Part shown: positions 11,652 through 23,855 of the stretch, one piece after another
Layout of the letters: each line of letters starts with the position of its first letter
Numbering within the stretch: position 1 is the stretch's first letter
Assembly: GCA_013368445.1 (NCBI GenBank)
Contig: JAACJO010000007.1
Coordinates: 434,001-498,000 of the forward strand
Length of the DNA stretch: 64,000 nucleotides
DNA from: Leucocoprinus leucothites
Taxonomy: Eukaryota > Basidiomycota > Agaricomycetes > Agaricales > Agaricaceae
Direction: 5' to 3'
Program-made: the position numbers and the translations under genes
The notes under the pieces: model-generated
Told to the model about the DNA's origin: nothing
The model's input: only the letters and a program-made list of their open reading frames with translations
Databases searched by the model: none

Positions 11652-12343
11652 ATGTACACCATCTTCAGGAGTGCCACGCGCGTGAAAACATCCTCACCGA
11701 CCTTCCGTGCTTCCAATGTCAACCGTGCAGTGCGCGCAAACTTCGGTATCCGCACCTTAATAAGTAAGTACTGGTCATACTCACCTTTTCAGAGCTTACC
11801 AAAAAAAAACCTTCCCACCAGCCAAGCGTTATACCGAGGAGCACGAAACAGTTAGCTTTGACGACGAGACAGGTGTCGGTACTGTCACTCTCACTAACCA
11901 CGCTCAGTCGACTCTGGGGGATGTTGTCTTCGTAGAACTGCCGCAGGTTGGCAGGAAAGTGGCGCAAGGAGGTCGGCATTCTTCCCGACAAATGATTGAG
12001 GCTTTCGCTGACAATGTTTAGAATCTGTCGGCGCTGTGGAAAGTGTAAAGGCTGCTTCGGACATTGTGAGTCGCGTCCAAACTCGGGCGTCCTCTAATTA
12101 TAAATAACAACTCAACAGTATTCACCCGTTTCTGGCACCGTCATGGAAGTCAATAAGGCTCTCGGAGACCAGCCCGGGCTGCTCAACAAATCCCCTGAGG
12201 AAGATGGTCAGCATCTATGTTCCGCGACGATTTCTGGTGACTAATTCCAATCCATAGGCTGGCTTTGCAAGATCAAGCTGTCGGATCCTTCGGAAATGGA
12301 AAAGCTCCTCACAGAAGATGCATATACCGAGTTCACTCACTGA
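11652..12343 (+). CDS. GCV3: Glycine cleavage system H protein, mitochondrial
   Basis: Lipoyl carrier of the glycine decarboxylase complex in the mitochondrial matrix. ATG 11652 opens a 35-40 residue presequence rich in Arg, Ser and Thr ([15 protein letters not shown]...). The mature part, over four exons, reads [35 protein letters not shown], then [15 protein letters not shown]. The Lys in ESVKAASD is the lipoylated residue. It continues [22 protein letters not shown] and [12 protein letters not shown], and ends ACTCAC-TGA at 12343. Length and domain content match the family. Tail-to-tail with NDUFB11 (149 bp). Confidence 0.95.
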
Positions 12344-12492
12344 GCCAATTTATTCTCACATATTATATTTGGTTCGTTCTTGTCTTAGTCCAACTAGAGT
12401 AGTGTATCCAGTCTTCGCTCAGCAGAGTCAGAATAGATATCCAGTGATTTATTATATAGAGGCGTCTAGTGAGGCAAGGTATAATACTGCAA

Positions 12493-12929
12493 TCACGAAG
12501 ATGAGGATGGAGGCGAGGGCTCGTATTTATATTTCTCGCCTCGCGCTTCCATCCTGTTCTTGGCTTCTTCAAGAGCCCAGGTTTGTATGCTGAAGAATAT
12601 CAACGTGGTTGGAGGGAGGAAAGCTTCAAAACAAACACACCTAGTATCAGGCTTGTAGTATAACATAACTGCCGCAAACGCCATGGACCCGAACATTCCC
12701 CAGTACCAAATATTCTCCCAATCCTCCTTCACGCGTTTTTGCCCGGGCGGCAGAGGCTTAACACAGGTTTAAGAACAAGCCCAAAAAGAAGAGCTCCATC
12801 ATAGCATACCTTCTCGCCGAAGAGATAACCTGAGGGCTCATTGAACTGGGGGGCACCATGAGAGGCAAAGCGGCGCCCAGGTATACGGCACGCGCAAGGA
12901 CGGACAGAACGGAGAGTTGTCGACAACAT
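12493..12929 (-). CDS. NDUFB11: Complex I subunit ESSS/NDUFB11
   Basis: Small accessory subunit of NADH:ubiquinone oxidoreductase in the inner mitochondrial membrane. Three exons. The N-terminus (MLSTTLRSVRPCACRIPGRR) is a mitochondrial presequence. The mature region has PSGYLFGEK, PLPPGQKRVKEDWENIW, then one membrane segment (WGMFGSMAFAAVMLYY), KPDT, and the matrix- or IMS-facing helix SIQTWALEEAKNRMEARGE, with a Pro/Ser end. The EDWENIW plus single TM layout is diagnostic of the ESSS family. Splices at GAGAAG|GTATGC and ACTAG|GTGTGT both restore the conserved frame. Confidence 0.9.
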
Positions 12930-13125
12930 GATTTCAGCGGACAAAACGGCTACAAGCTCGATACTCGGAATACCGGACGTAAGAAGCTTTTGCCAAGCAA
13001 CAACATACAAATATACACATAGACGCTTCGAAAGCGCTGAACCACTCTCAGCTCTGTGCTCAACAAAGTCCTTTACGATGTTTATTTCAGGACTGAAACC
13101 AGATTCTACATATGATTTTGTAACA

Positions 13126-14040
13126 TCAAGACTTGAGTTCTTTCGACATGATCTCATAATCGTGGCTGTTTCTGCTTGGATCATCCTCCGGCAAGTATAC
13201 ACTAGGTGAATTAGGATCGACTTCGAAACTTTGAACCACCATGAGGATGAAACCGACAGGGTGATTTGACAAACGTACCTGCATGCACTATAAAATGCCA
13301 CTGCATTGGTGTTTGCTTGACCTCGAGTGAGTATCTGGGCAAGCCAAGAAGTAATGTATAATACCTTTCAGGACTGTTAAGACAATTTTCTCCATTTCAA
13401 AAGCCCTGCCAATGGTGCAGAGAATATCGATAAGCTTCCTACCCATACCAGTCCTATGATGCTGAGAAGAAATCTGAATATCATAACTGATATTCATTTT
13501 GTGTATCAGCATCTTTGTATAGTTCAAACGTGACGTACCAATAAACAATGGTCTCTCCCTCCTCGTTCTCAAACCTGAACATACAGAATGCTAGTAATTT
13601 TGTCTTTTCCGAGTTGTGTATAAGCAGGAACCGTGATAGGTCGTGAAATATTTCCTTCTTCCTCTTTGTAGGTTTCCACCCGAAGGAAGAGTCCGAGTAA
13701 CTGGAGTTGACGGATTTATATTCTTGTACATGTACAACCGTTTCTCCGACACCTACAGTTCGCGCATATTCTCCTCAAAGAGGGTCCAGATAGCAACTTT
13801 TTCCTTTTCCTCCAGCTCTGAGGCGTGGAGAACGCAGATAGAAGGACTATAGGGAAATTGAGCTACTGCTGGTGCTGTGACGATAGATCTGATAACTTAC
13901 ATCGGGGGGTCTTCCCCTAGGCAGGCCAAAATCTCGCTGGAGCTAGCCTGGTCATCTCGACTTGATCAGATTCTAAGTCAACGGCCTATTTTAGTACCAA
14001 CGTTAACGGCCCGGCGGACACGACCTGTCTTTCTGCTCAT
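13126..14040 (-). CDS. NAT4: Histone H4/H2A N-alpha-acetyltransferase NatD (Naa40)
   Basis: GNAT-fold enzyme that acetylates the N-terminal Ser of histones H4 and H2A. Joined exons read MSRKTGRVRRAVNASSSEI, then KEKVAIWTLFEENMREL, SDSSFGWKPTKRKKE, FRFENEEGETIVY, the acetyl-CoA motif QHHRTGMGRKLIDIL, FEMEKIVLTVLK, NTNAVAFYSAC and the NatD tail GFEVDPNSPSVYLPEDDPSR, ending DYEIMSKELKS. The LFEENM...Y and VDPNSPS segments distinguish NatD from other GNATs. The start exon at 14040 is supported by a splice (GTTGGT...CCAG) that brings RRAVN into ASSSEIL, as in other fungal NatD proteins. Divergent from RIO2 (195 bp). Confidence 0.88.
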
Positions 14041-14235
14041 GCTTTCTTTGAGAAAAAAGAAATCGCGTAGATAAAACTTGAAGGTGGATTATAAAACTTG
14101 AAGCCTGTATTGGGATACTTACAGAGATGTTCGACGTGACTCGGCTGGCGATCGATCAATATGATCTAATTAATTGGTCACACTTTTTCCCTTGCAAAAA
14201 CCTGCTCGAGTGTTTGAAACGCTCTGACAGGCAGC

Positions 14236-16142
<1,907 letters not shown>

Positions 16143-16394
16143 ACCTGCCAAGTAATTGAATTATTGACTGGAAGTATTTCTCCGTTCATGACCGTGCACT
16201 TTTTTTTTGCAATGTAATATAGACTACTTATCTTCAGTGTACGTATCCCTTGGAAGTTTGGCAGCTGAGCGTTGAGGCAGGATTCATTCCCACGCTCTTC
16301 GTCATCTCAACCCACTATCAAGTATTTTCGTGACCTTTGTCCACCCTCTGCCTCAAACTCTACCTTCATCTTATACTAATAAATCGCCACTACT

Positions 16395-17168
16395 ATGGAC
16401 AAAGCAGACTTGGAAACATATCAAGTCCAACTATCCCAGGTTGAGGCGGCTCTCTCCGCTGATCCTAACAACACAGAACTCGCGTCCTTGCGTTCTGAGC
16501 TCAAGGAACTCATACAACTCACTGAAGCTGCCATTGCGCAAGCAGAGGCTGCATCCTCGTCTAAGGCCGAGAGCTCTCGACGATCTGCAACGTCGACTCC
16601 TGCTCATATATGGGCAGCAGGGGACGAGTGCCTTGCCAAGTACTCCAAGGATAATGCTTGGTATCCAGCTCGGATCACCTCTCTCGGTGGCTCAGCGGAG
16701 AACAGAGTGTACAGCATCGTTTTCAAAGGTTATAACACAACAGAACTCGTGAAGGCTGCTGACTTGAAGCAAACTCCTCCAAACTATTCGACCGCTGCTC
16801 AATCGTCCAACAAGCGCAAACTCACGAAAGTGGAAGAAGAGGAAAGGGAGAGGAAGAAGAAAAAGAACGAGAAAAAGCTTGAGGTCAGGGCCGCCAAAGC
16901 CAAGGAGCAGACGCAGAAGCAGGCGAGCTGGCAGAAGTTTGCAAAGAAATCGGAGAAGAAAGGTGTTCATATAGCGGGGATCAGCGGCACGAGCATCTTC
17001 AAAACTCCAGATAATCCCTCAGGGAAAGGTTCGTTTAAATGTTACCCGTGATGCCCTATACTGACATTGCTTCTCATTGCAGTCGGTGTGACTGGTAGTG
17101 GTCGGGGCATGACAGAGATAGCATCGCGCTCAAAGCACAAGTTTTTGGTTCAGGACGACGAACAATAG
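16395..17168 (+). CDS. SPF30: SPF30/SMNDC1-like splicing factor, Tudor domain
   Basis: Spliceosome assembly factor that links U2 snRNP and the tri-snRNP. The N-terminal 60 residues are helical. A Tudor domain (about 70-130) contains WAAGDECLAKYSKDNAWYPA and FKGYNTTELVKAADL, with the aromatic residues used to bind dimethyl-arginine. A Lys/Glu-rich helix follows (KVEEEERERKKKK...), then the C-terminal family motif ASWQKFAKKSEKKG and a final exon giving VTGSGRGMTEI. One intron near 17036. The layout matches SMNDC1 and not SMN itself, as no YG box is present. Confidence 0.9.
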
Positions 17169-18631
17169 GCATTACGGCTTTGGTGCGCCTTTGTTGTGGA
17201 TCCTGGAATTTCTTTTATTTATGCTATCACAGTAGATTCGCTAGAAAAGTTGTAAAAGCAATTCAGAATACAACAGCAATTTGACTCAGCTCATCACGGG
17301 CGAATACCCTATGCTCAGGTCGCAGCCAATAGTATGATATTTTTAAGTCCCATTTACCTTTCCTGTTACCGTGGTCTCTCATTAATTCCACCTCTGAAGA
17401 TTCTGCCAGTCTCGAATGAACCAGACAATGTTGACGAACGTGACCGAAACCATTCTAGTATGTACGGTATTCATCGCTTTGTGTGAAGTCCAGGGGCTCG
17501 CGGCCTCTAGCTATAGGTGTGTACTCTTCTCATTCTTGCCTTTCGACATGCAATGCCTACTTTGAGATCAGGCAAGAGGAATTTAAAAAGAAACATACAT
17601 TTTATTATCGAACTTCTGTCCCCAACTCCTTGTTCCCAGCGGATACTGGCACAGTGTATAAACAAACGTAATCGAACAGAGGGACTTTCTACCCCTGATG
17701 CCTTTTCAGCAACCGCCTCCTTAATCTCTCATTTCAGCCAGAATGGTATGCACCTATGGATCTACCATCTGCGCACACCATATCGACACATTCCGTCCCC
17801 AACAAAGGCCACAACAGCTGCCTCGTGTAATGGAGGTAAAATCTAGATATATAATCCAAAAAATAACGTTGCACAACTCAGGATTCTTGTAGGCCGACGC
17901 CAGATATTCCCAGCTATGATGTATTCGACAGAGCCTATTTTCAGTCTGCGTCTGCGTCGTTTTCCTGTCTGAGGGGGAAATTGCAAGGATCATTGATTTC
18001 TAGTCAAAGCCTGTCTTATCCATGTGCCCATCTTGGTGAGCTATCGACGTTTGAGAGTAGTTTGCAGGCCTGAACTCTCCATCCTCGATCAAGCGTCCAT
18101 AACGAGACCGACATCGTAATTGGGTTCCTAAGCCTGTCGCCCTCCGGATACGTAGTGCTCGAAACTTCGAGAGCCCGCTATAACCCGAATACCACGGCTC
18201 TTACTCTCGGGCACGCGATCGTATTGTATTCCTCCATTTCCCAACTTTAAGAAAGATGCCAGTCCTACGCGCTAGCGAGCCGCCCAGAAAGGCCAGCACC
18301 GAAGTTTTCTGGTGTCATCCGGAGCAATACTGAATCCAGAAGAATTGTGAAACATAGTAACAGCAGAGTATCGGAACGATCAGGGATGTACAAATGTATG
18401 TAAGCTCTCTTGCGTTCCTGGATCATCTCACTTATTCGTTCAGCCATCCCAGTATGCCATTTGTCGGGTGATTTCGTAGGCCAGATTAACAATGGTAAGG
18501 TCACCCCGGTAGAACCACGGAATGGGAGTAACCATGATGAGACTGGTTAAGTTGGTATTTACTGGAGAGGAGACTCATGGTAAGTAAGGTAGTAGGAATG
18601 GGACTACAGCAAAGTAGTGCGGCAGTGGTGC
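17169..18631. other. Gene-poor intergenic, left flank of coiled-coil pair
   Basis: About 1.46 kb. Short open frames on both strands lack conserved motifs, and I see no repeat or RNA gene. The 3' end of the neighbouring minus-strand gene is not resolved and may reach as far as about 18501. Confidence 0.5.
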
Positions 18632-19584
18632 CTATAGATTCATTACTGTAGGCTTCAAATTGATTCTTGTCAATAATCATTTGCGTATGTACCCAGCCTC
18701 GCGAGACTTCGATGAAATGAAAACAACTACACTGGCGAATAGTGTCTATAGCTTGCACGGAAGCTCACCGTCCTTTGTGCTTCGAAGTAAACACTCCAGC
18801 TCCCGGTTCTATGTAATGTTTGAGGTGGTTAGATCGGGACTTCGTGGTAGGACGACTCACAGCCCGTTCCAGCTCCAAGAGCTTGAGTTTTGCTACAGAG
18901 ACCTCGTGCTGCAGGCTGGACACCATGCTCTGCATTACTTTGTTAGTTGACGCTGTCCTAGGCGGGTAAGTGGACAAGATTGAGTAGAACTCGCCTTTGC
19001 CGTTTTCGAATTTAACCCACGAAATGGTTCCAGCTCAGCTGCAGAGACGGGGCAGCAGTCAAATCTGCAGCTTTTGTTAGCATTTGTAGCGAGAATAAAT
19101 ACTTCAGACTTACTCCAGCAGCTGTGCGTGCAGCTTGTCTATGTGAGCTTCCAGACTGGCAAGATACATCGTTCGGCGATGTGGGGCCCCTAGCGTTGAC
19201 CTACATAGAAATCTCGTTATTGGCTGCCCAAGTCCGGTTGTTATCCTCTTACAGCTCGAATGGACTGAAAATGAACTTTTCGAGAGCATGATTCCAGATT
19301 CGACGCCTTTTGGTATCATCTTTCTTGGCCAACAGCCGGGTGTACGGGTGTACAATCCGCAGCCTACTCGACGAGGACTGTGTGAAATATTTACCGGGAG
19401 CCTGTGCAAGCCCTCGGTCAGGAGCATGGGACAGCTCTCTGTGAGAACTTGAGCTCTCGCTCGAGGTCGAGGAACAACAGCGGGAATTATCTTGATCAGA
19501 CTCAGCTGACGAGAAAAGTTCCTGACCCGCCGTACTAGTGAATGGGTAATCCCGGGAGGCAGAAATCGAGCTATGCGGAGGCAT
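18632..19584 (-). CDS. Uncharacterised coiled-coil/bZIP-like protein A
   Basis: No named family recognised. Conservative ATG at 19584 (MPPHSSISASRDY); an open exon further upstream (to about 19960) has no ATG and could be extra coding sequence. After a Ser-rich segment comes a basic stretch AKKDDTKRRRIWNHALEKF, then GAPHRRTMYLASLEAHIDKLHAQLLE. An exon with ELEPFRGLNSKTAK precedes a leucine-rich coil (SMVSSLQHEVSVAKLKLLELE, then NRELECLLRSTKD). The basic-then-coil layout resembles a DNA-binding dimeriser. Intron 18930-18994 needs a GC donor (AAG|GCGAGT); without splicing the frame hits TAA. The last exon is uncertain (end at 18632 is one option). It aligns with gene B on the other strand. Confidence 0.6.
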
Positions 19585-20903
19585 CTTGTTTCGTGTATAG
19601 CAGTCACGATCGTAGGAACGTAGTGCAAAATAGCCAAGCACTTGAAGATGGACGGCTAGTACTACTAGAAGGGTGTCCAAAACAGTAGAGCTGGCCACTT
19701 ATATGTGGATTCAAGTCGAAGATATCTCTTGGGCAGATCTGAGATAACGGGATCGGGCCCCATAGAGGTACCTTGGACGTCCAAGTCGGGTCGTTGTGTG
19801 AAGAGAAACCGTTCGAGCGGCCTGATGTCAGAGTATCAAGGCCAATGTCTAAAGAGCATAGTAGGCAACCATCCCGCTCGATCCGCGCATTAACTGCCAG
19901 ATTCCCAAGATCTTGGGTCGCTCCGGGACAGATTTCAGAGATCTGGGCACCTGTCAGCACTGATCCAGTTATTGAAGGAGCCTTGTGGTAAATAGGCTTT
20001 CTGCCGCGACGTTCTTGTCACGGAACCAAGTCACATTACTGCTATTCCTGGTAACACGACTTGCTTTTTAAACAGACACCGCTTCCTCTAGATCTGACCC
20101 TGATTTTGGCATCTCCGCCCTTTAGTAGTTGACGGTATTCTCCAAGGTCACGGAAATTGTCCTTGCACTAGCATTTCCCAAGAACATAATCCAGTGCACG
20201 GCATGCACCAATAGTGAACAAGGCAGAACCCGGCGATTATCTGCCATACATGACACGCATCCCTCTGAGCGAACATTGGTCCGTTCCAGTAAGGCTGTTT
20301 CTGAAATTTCTTCGAGCCATTTCTCTGGACTTCTTGCGTTCAAACCGTGGGAGAAATCACCTGTTATTTGGGCGACAATGGCTTCCGCTCTGTATAATGC
20401 TGAGCCGTGACGGAGCAACAATTTTCAAGTACACGATGAGCAATGTCCTGAGCCACGAGCGGGCTCCTAAAATCTGCCCATCCGCGCTGAACAAGAGAAT
20501 CCTTCTCTTATCTGATGGGTTCAGTAACATTGGAGCCAAAAGCCGAGCAATCCAAAAATCTTAGCCCGATTACTTCGAGTAATACTACTTCCTGCCTCGC
20601 GGAACGGTCCCTGAATTTGCTCACAAGATCCAAGCGAATCTAACGTTGCCAACACTCTAAATCTGGGATCTTGCCGCTCACCATCGCTGCCTGATATGTA
20701 ACCACATGAGCTATCCTCGTCTCGGGAACTATCATCCGCCAAATCCTCTTTGCGGTGCTTTATATTACGCCCATTATTTACGTGTAGAAGCAGAATCATC
20801 TTGGGTAAACGAACTCAGGCTTCCTCCAGAGGTCGTTTAAAATCCAAGGACTTAGGGTGCTCTTGAAGTCGGAGACATATTATCCAACTCACCGGCTACT
20901 CTA
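19585..20903. other. Intergenic between the divergent coiled-coil genes
   Basis: About 1.3 kb between the proposed starts. Open frames occur on both strands at 20122-20421 and are mirror shadows of each other without conserved motifs. It presumably holds both promoters, and 19600-19960 may hold an upstream exon of gene A. Confidence 0.5.
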
Positions 20904-22090
20904 ATGAATAGCTCATTACATTTTGACTACAGTACGTTTGGTTATAGCCAGAACCTTGGCCCCTGTACAGCGGACAGTGACGAGGTGAGTATCGCCAACG
21001 GCCTGCTACATGTACCTGGTTGCTGATCCACTTGAAATACAAGTTTCTTCCGAGTAGTACCAGCGCGAAGGATGACTCGTCTGGTATTGCTTTCGGGCCG
21101 CCTTTTGATTCGGTGGTCGCTCAGTTTTCTCCTGGAGGTCTATGCAATAGCTCCTACGCGACAGTGGAGACGCCCTTCTTCCAAGATCCATCCAATGGAA
21201 CTACGTGCTGGACGGAATCGAGGCTCGATGATCAACGAGGATCGTCGTATGCACTACAGGTTCACGCACCTGTACCCGTGCCTGGCTGCGCCCCGATTCT
21301 TAGGAATGACTCGTGCTACCCTGAAGATTATGCGGCCTCTGACACTCGTTCTGCAGTTCATCACCTTCCTGCACAATACTCGACCGAGTTTCGACCTTTC
21401 CCGACGCAATATGGCCACATCGATACCACTTCGCATTCATCCACCATGACCCTGCCCCAGTCGACGTTTCCCACTCCGAGTGAATTACTAGTCGGGCTTT
21501 CTGCACAGAGCAGCTTCTCTCAGCAAAGGCCTCATTTAACTCACGAACAGCAGCATCGTTCCTCGGTTCACATCATGAATAAAACACATCGACCCTTGCC
21601 TTTTTGCCATAGGTCAAACTTCGCAACCCCAGCTCCTAATTCGACGCTCTCAGCCACTTCGAGTCCATTGAGCGACACAACCTCTGAGAGCATCACGTCG
21701 CACGAAAAGAAGAGGCACTACCTAGAATGCCTGGAGCATTATGTTGGCTTTCTTCATGATCATTTCCGTCGAAATGGTATTGAACCTGCATCACTCGAGC
21801 GCATCTCAAGTTACCGCTGCCTTAGCAGTCGGTCTATCCGTGTAAGTGCAACTACGTTCCGGCCTTTTTGGATCTTGATTGACCTGATTACCAGTCGCTG
21901 TTGATCCATATGGAAAAAACGGCCAAACAAATGCAGGAGCAGATTTTAAGGGAGGAACAGAAAGTACGTATCCTTGGTATGTCCTACCAGCACTTTCTGA
22001 CAATTGCTCCAGTTCCTGCGGCTTCGCGAAGCCATACAGCAACAAGAGAGCGCACTAGAGGTAGCCCGTAGCGGATCAGATAATATATGA
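20904..22090 (+). CDS. Uncharacterised coiled-coil protein B
   Basis: No named family recognised. ATG 20904 gives MNSSLHFDYSTFGYSQ, then GTGAGT. The main exon (about 21054-21842) is Ser/Thr/Pro/His-rich and disordered, ending in HEKKRHYLECLEHYVGFLHD and SLERISSYRCLSSRSIR. Two further exons give SLLIHMEKTAKQMQEQIL and FLRLREAIQQQESALEVARS, then TGA at 22090. Both late introns (GTAAGT at 21842, GTACGT at 21964) splice cleanly. The C-terminal 90 residues are predicted coiled coil and line up with protein A: YL..LE....LH, then P.S....E....(Y/F)R.L.S+(S/T), then a long coil. The N-terminal halves differ. Confidence 0.68.
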
Positions 22091-23855
22091 ATATTCTCGA
22101 TGAGCTCTCCGGCTGTGGTTTTCGTGACCCAAGTCTCAGTCCAGACGCTCTGGACCCTTTGTTAGGTGTTGTGGAAGGTACTCAAGTGGTAGTGTCAGTT
22201 GCCTCCATGGAGCATTCACTGTAGTAGCCTCAACCGTGTTAATATTGCAATGATTTAGAGAATATTCTAGTGTGATATTTAACAATGATCAGAGCTTCTA
22301 TTGAAGCTGAGCGCCGAGGAGTAACTAACCTAAATTCCTCCCCGGAGATCTGTGTGTAGTCAAGTATCAAGTATTATGCATCATGGTGAAGATAAAGCTT
22401 GTGCGTCCTTGTGGAGTAGATCGAACACAAGACTATACAGTGACTGCCCACAAAATTTATCCCAGATCTCTGTGGTCGGCATCTGGCCAGCTAGCCACAC
22501 CTCAAAAGCTTGAAGCTTGACATTTTAAACATGACGTTGGCAATGTATCTCAGCGCCAATTGATATATATTGAGGGCGTGGTACAAGATTGCCATTGGCA
22601 ACGTCAACGTTCAGACTGGATTCTGTCTGCAATATTTGATGGCCACCACCTGCTGGGGCTCTATACAAGAAGTCCTGGAGGCCAAATCGAAGGATTTCCC
22701 CCGTGGGAGGCGAATAAGGGTACCACCCACACGTAGTGTCGTGTCCTTCGAGAACTTATATATCACCAAGATACACGCATATCCGGGCCAAAGTGGCGTA
22801 TTATCGAGGAACTGGTTCAACGACAGCTTGGATTTCGTGTTAACTCCAATATGCCTGGGAGTGCATATTTACATTTGTTTTTGGATGGCGACAGTACTAG
22901 TATGCGTTTTTCAGTGACTCGCGCATGATGTGAATGGAGTCAGATCTCGGGTCAGGTCTCGGACGCCGGTGCCAGTGGTATGCGTATGAGTTGCAATGGT
23001 CCGACGATTTGTTGCATAGGAAAGAACTTAGTGACATCAAAACCGTAGCCTTTTCAAGTTGCTGCTTATTGTTTCTAGAGTATGGGGATATTCCAGTGGC
23101 CGGCACCGTCCAGGGATTTTGTTCCATTTTTGCGTCCATCGATTTCGGTGCTATTGAAATCCCATGCCAGAGCCAAAGGAAATGCCCACAGTCCCATCAG
23201 CATTCCGGTACAAGTTGAGTGGATCCTTGATTCCGTGGCCGTTGAGTGCATCTTTTGCGGGCTTTAATTGGGACATCAGAGTGTTCCACAAAGCAAATAA
23301 CGTTGTTGGGAGGAGGCAAGTGACATCTTGAACTCATGTCAATATGCACCTGCCAAGAGTCGGTGTGAATTCTATGTCTGCAGGTCTTATCTGTCCGTCA
23401 GAGCATAAGAAGAAGAATTAGACGTGTCGCTTGACGCAGGTTGGCTTTGTAGACGACTCGTGTGCAGAGGCAGTAGAATACTTTAGGAACAAGATATATC
23501 CCTCCAGTCTGAGAGTGAGGGTGCGATGGCGAGCAGGGGCAAAGGGAAAGCACAGGGGAACGAACTGTCTCCCTCAGTTTGGGTTCACGAACACTTATGC
23601 GTCGGCTTGATACACACAGTACATATAGTCAGAGGGAACAGCTGTATGACGCCAAAATTAGTGTTGATCGATATCAATGATCTGGCCCAACACGTTAAGT
23701 GTCAAAAGCGTGGGACCGCTACTCTCGACTTAGCTGGGTCACTCATATGCATGAGCCCTCCAAGTTGAACGTTGAACGGTGGCACTAATCAAGTTTCAGC
23801 TTCCAGCCCCTGCTTATTTCATTTCATATCTGCGACCTATTACCCCGCTGGCCTC
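22091..23855. other. Gene-poor intergenic, right flank of coiled-coil pair
   Basis: About 1.76 kb. Several open frames of 60-115 codons overlap on both strands (22570-23267, 23526-23768), but none shows a motif, a signal peptide or consistent splicing. No repeat or RNA gene recognised. The right end holds the Med5 promoter. Confidence 0.5.

Noticed and set aside
19604..19960. Start of coiled-coil gene A at 19960
   Set aside because: The frame opens with GTG and no ATG is present up to the preceding stop. It may be an internal exon, so only the ATG at 19584 was used.
20122..20564. Overlapping open frames on both strands between the coiled-coil genes
   Set aside because: They mirror each other, lack motifs and splice signals, and fit chance open frames in non-coding DNA.
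18632..22090. Mating-type (HD1/HD2) locus
   Set aside because: No homeodomain (no WFxNxR) in either protein, and no MIP or beta-fg neighbour in the window.
23526..23768. 80-codon plus-strand frame
   Set aside because: No motif, no neighbour exon and no signal; likely chance.
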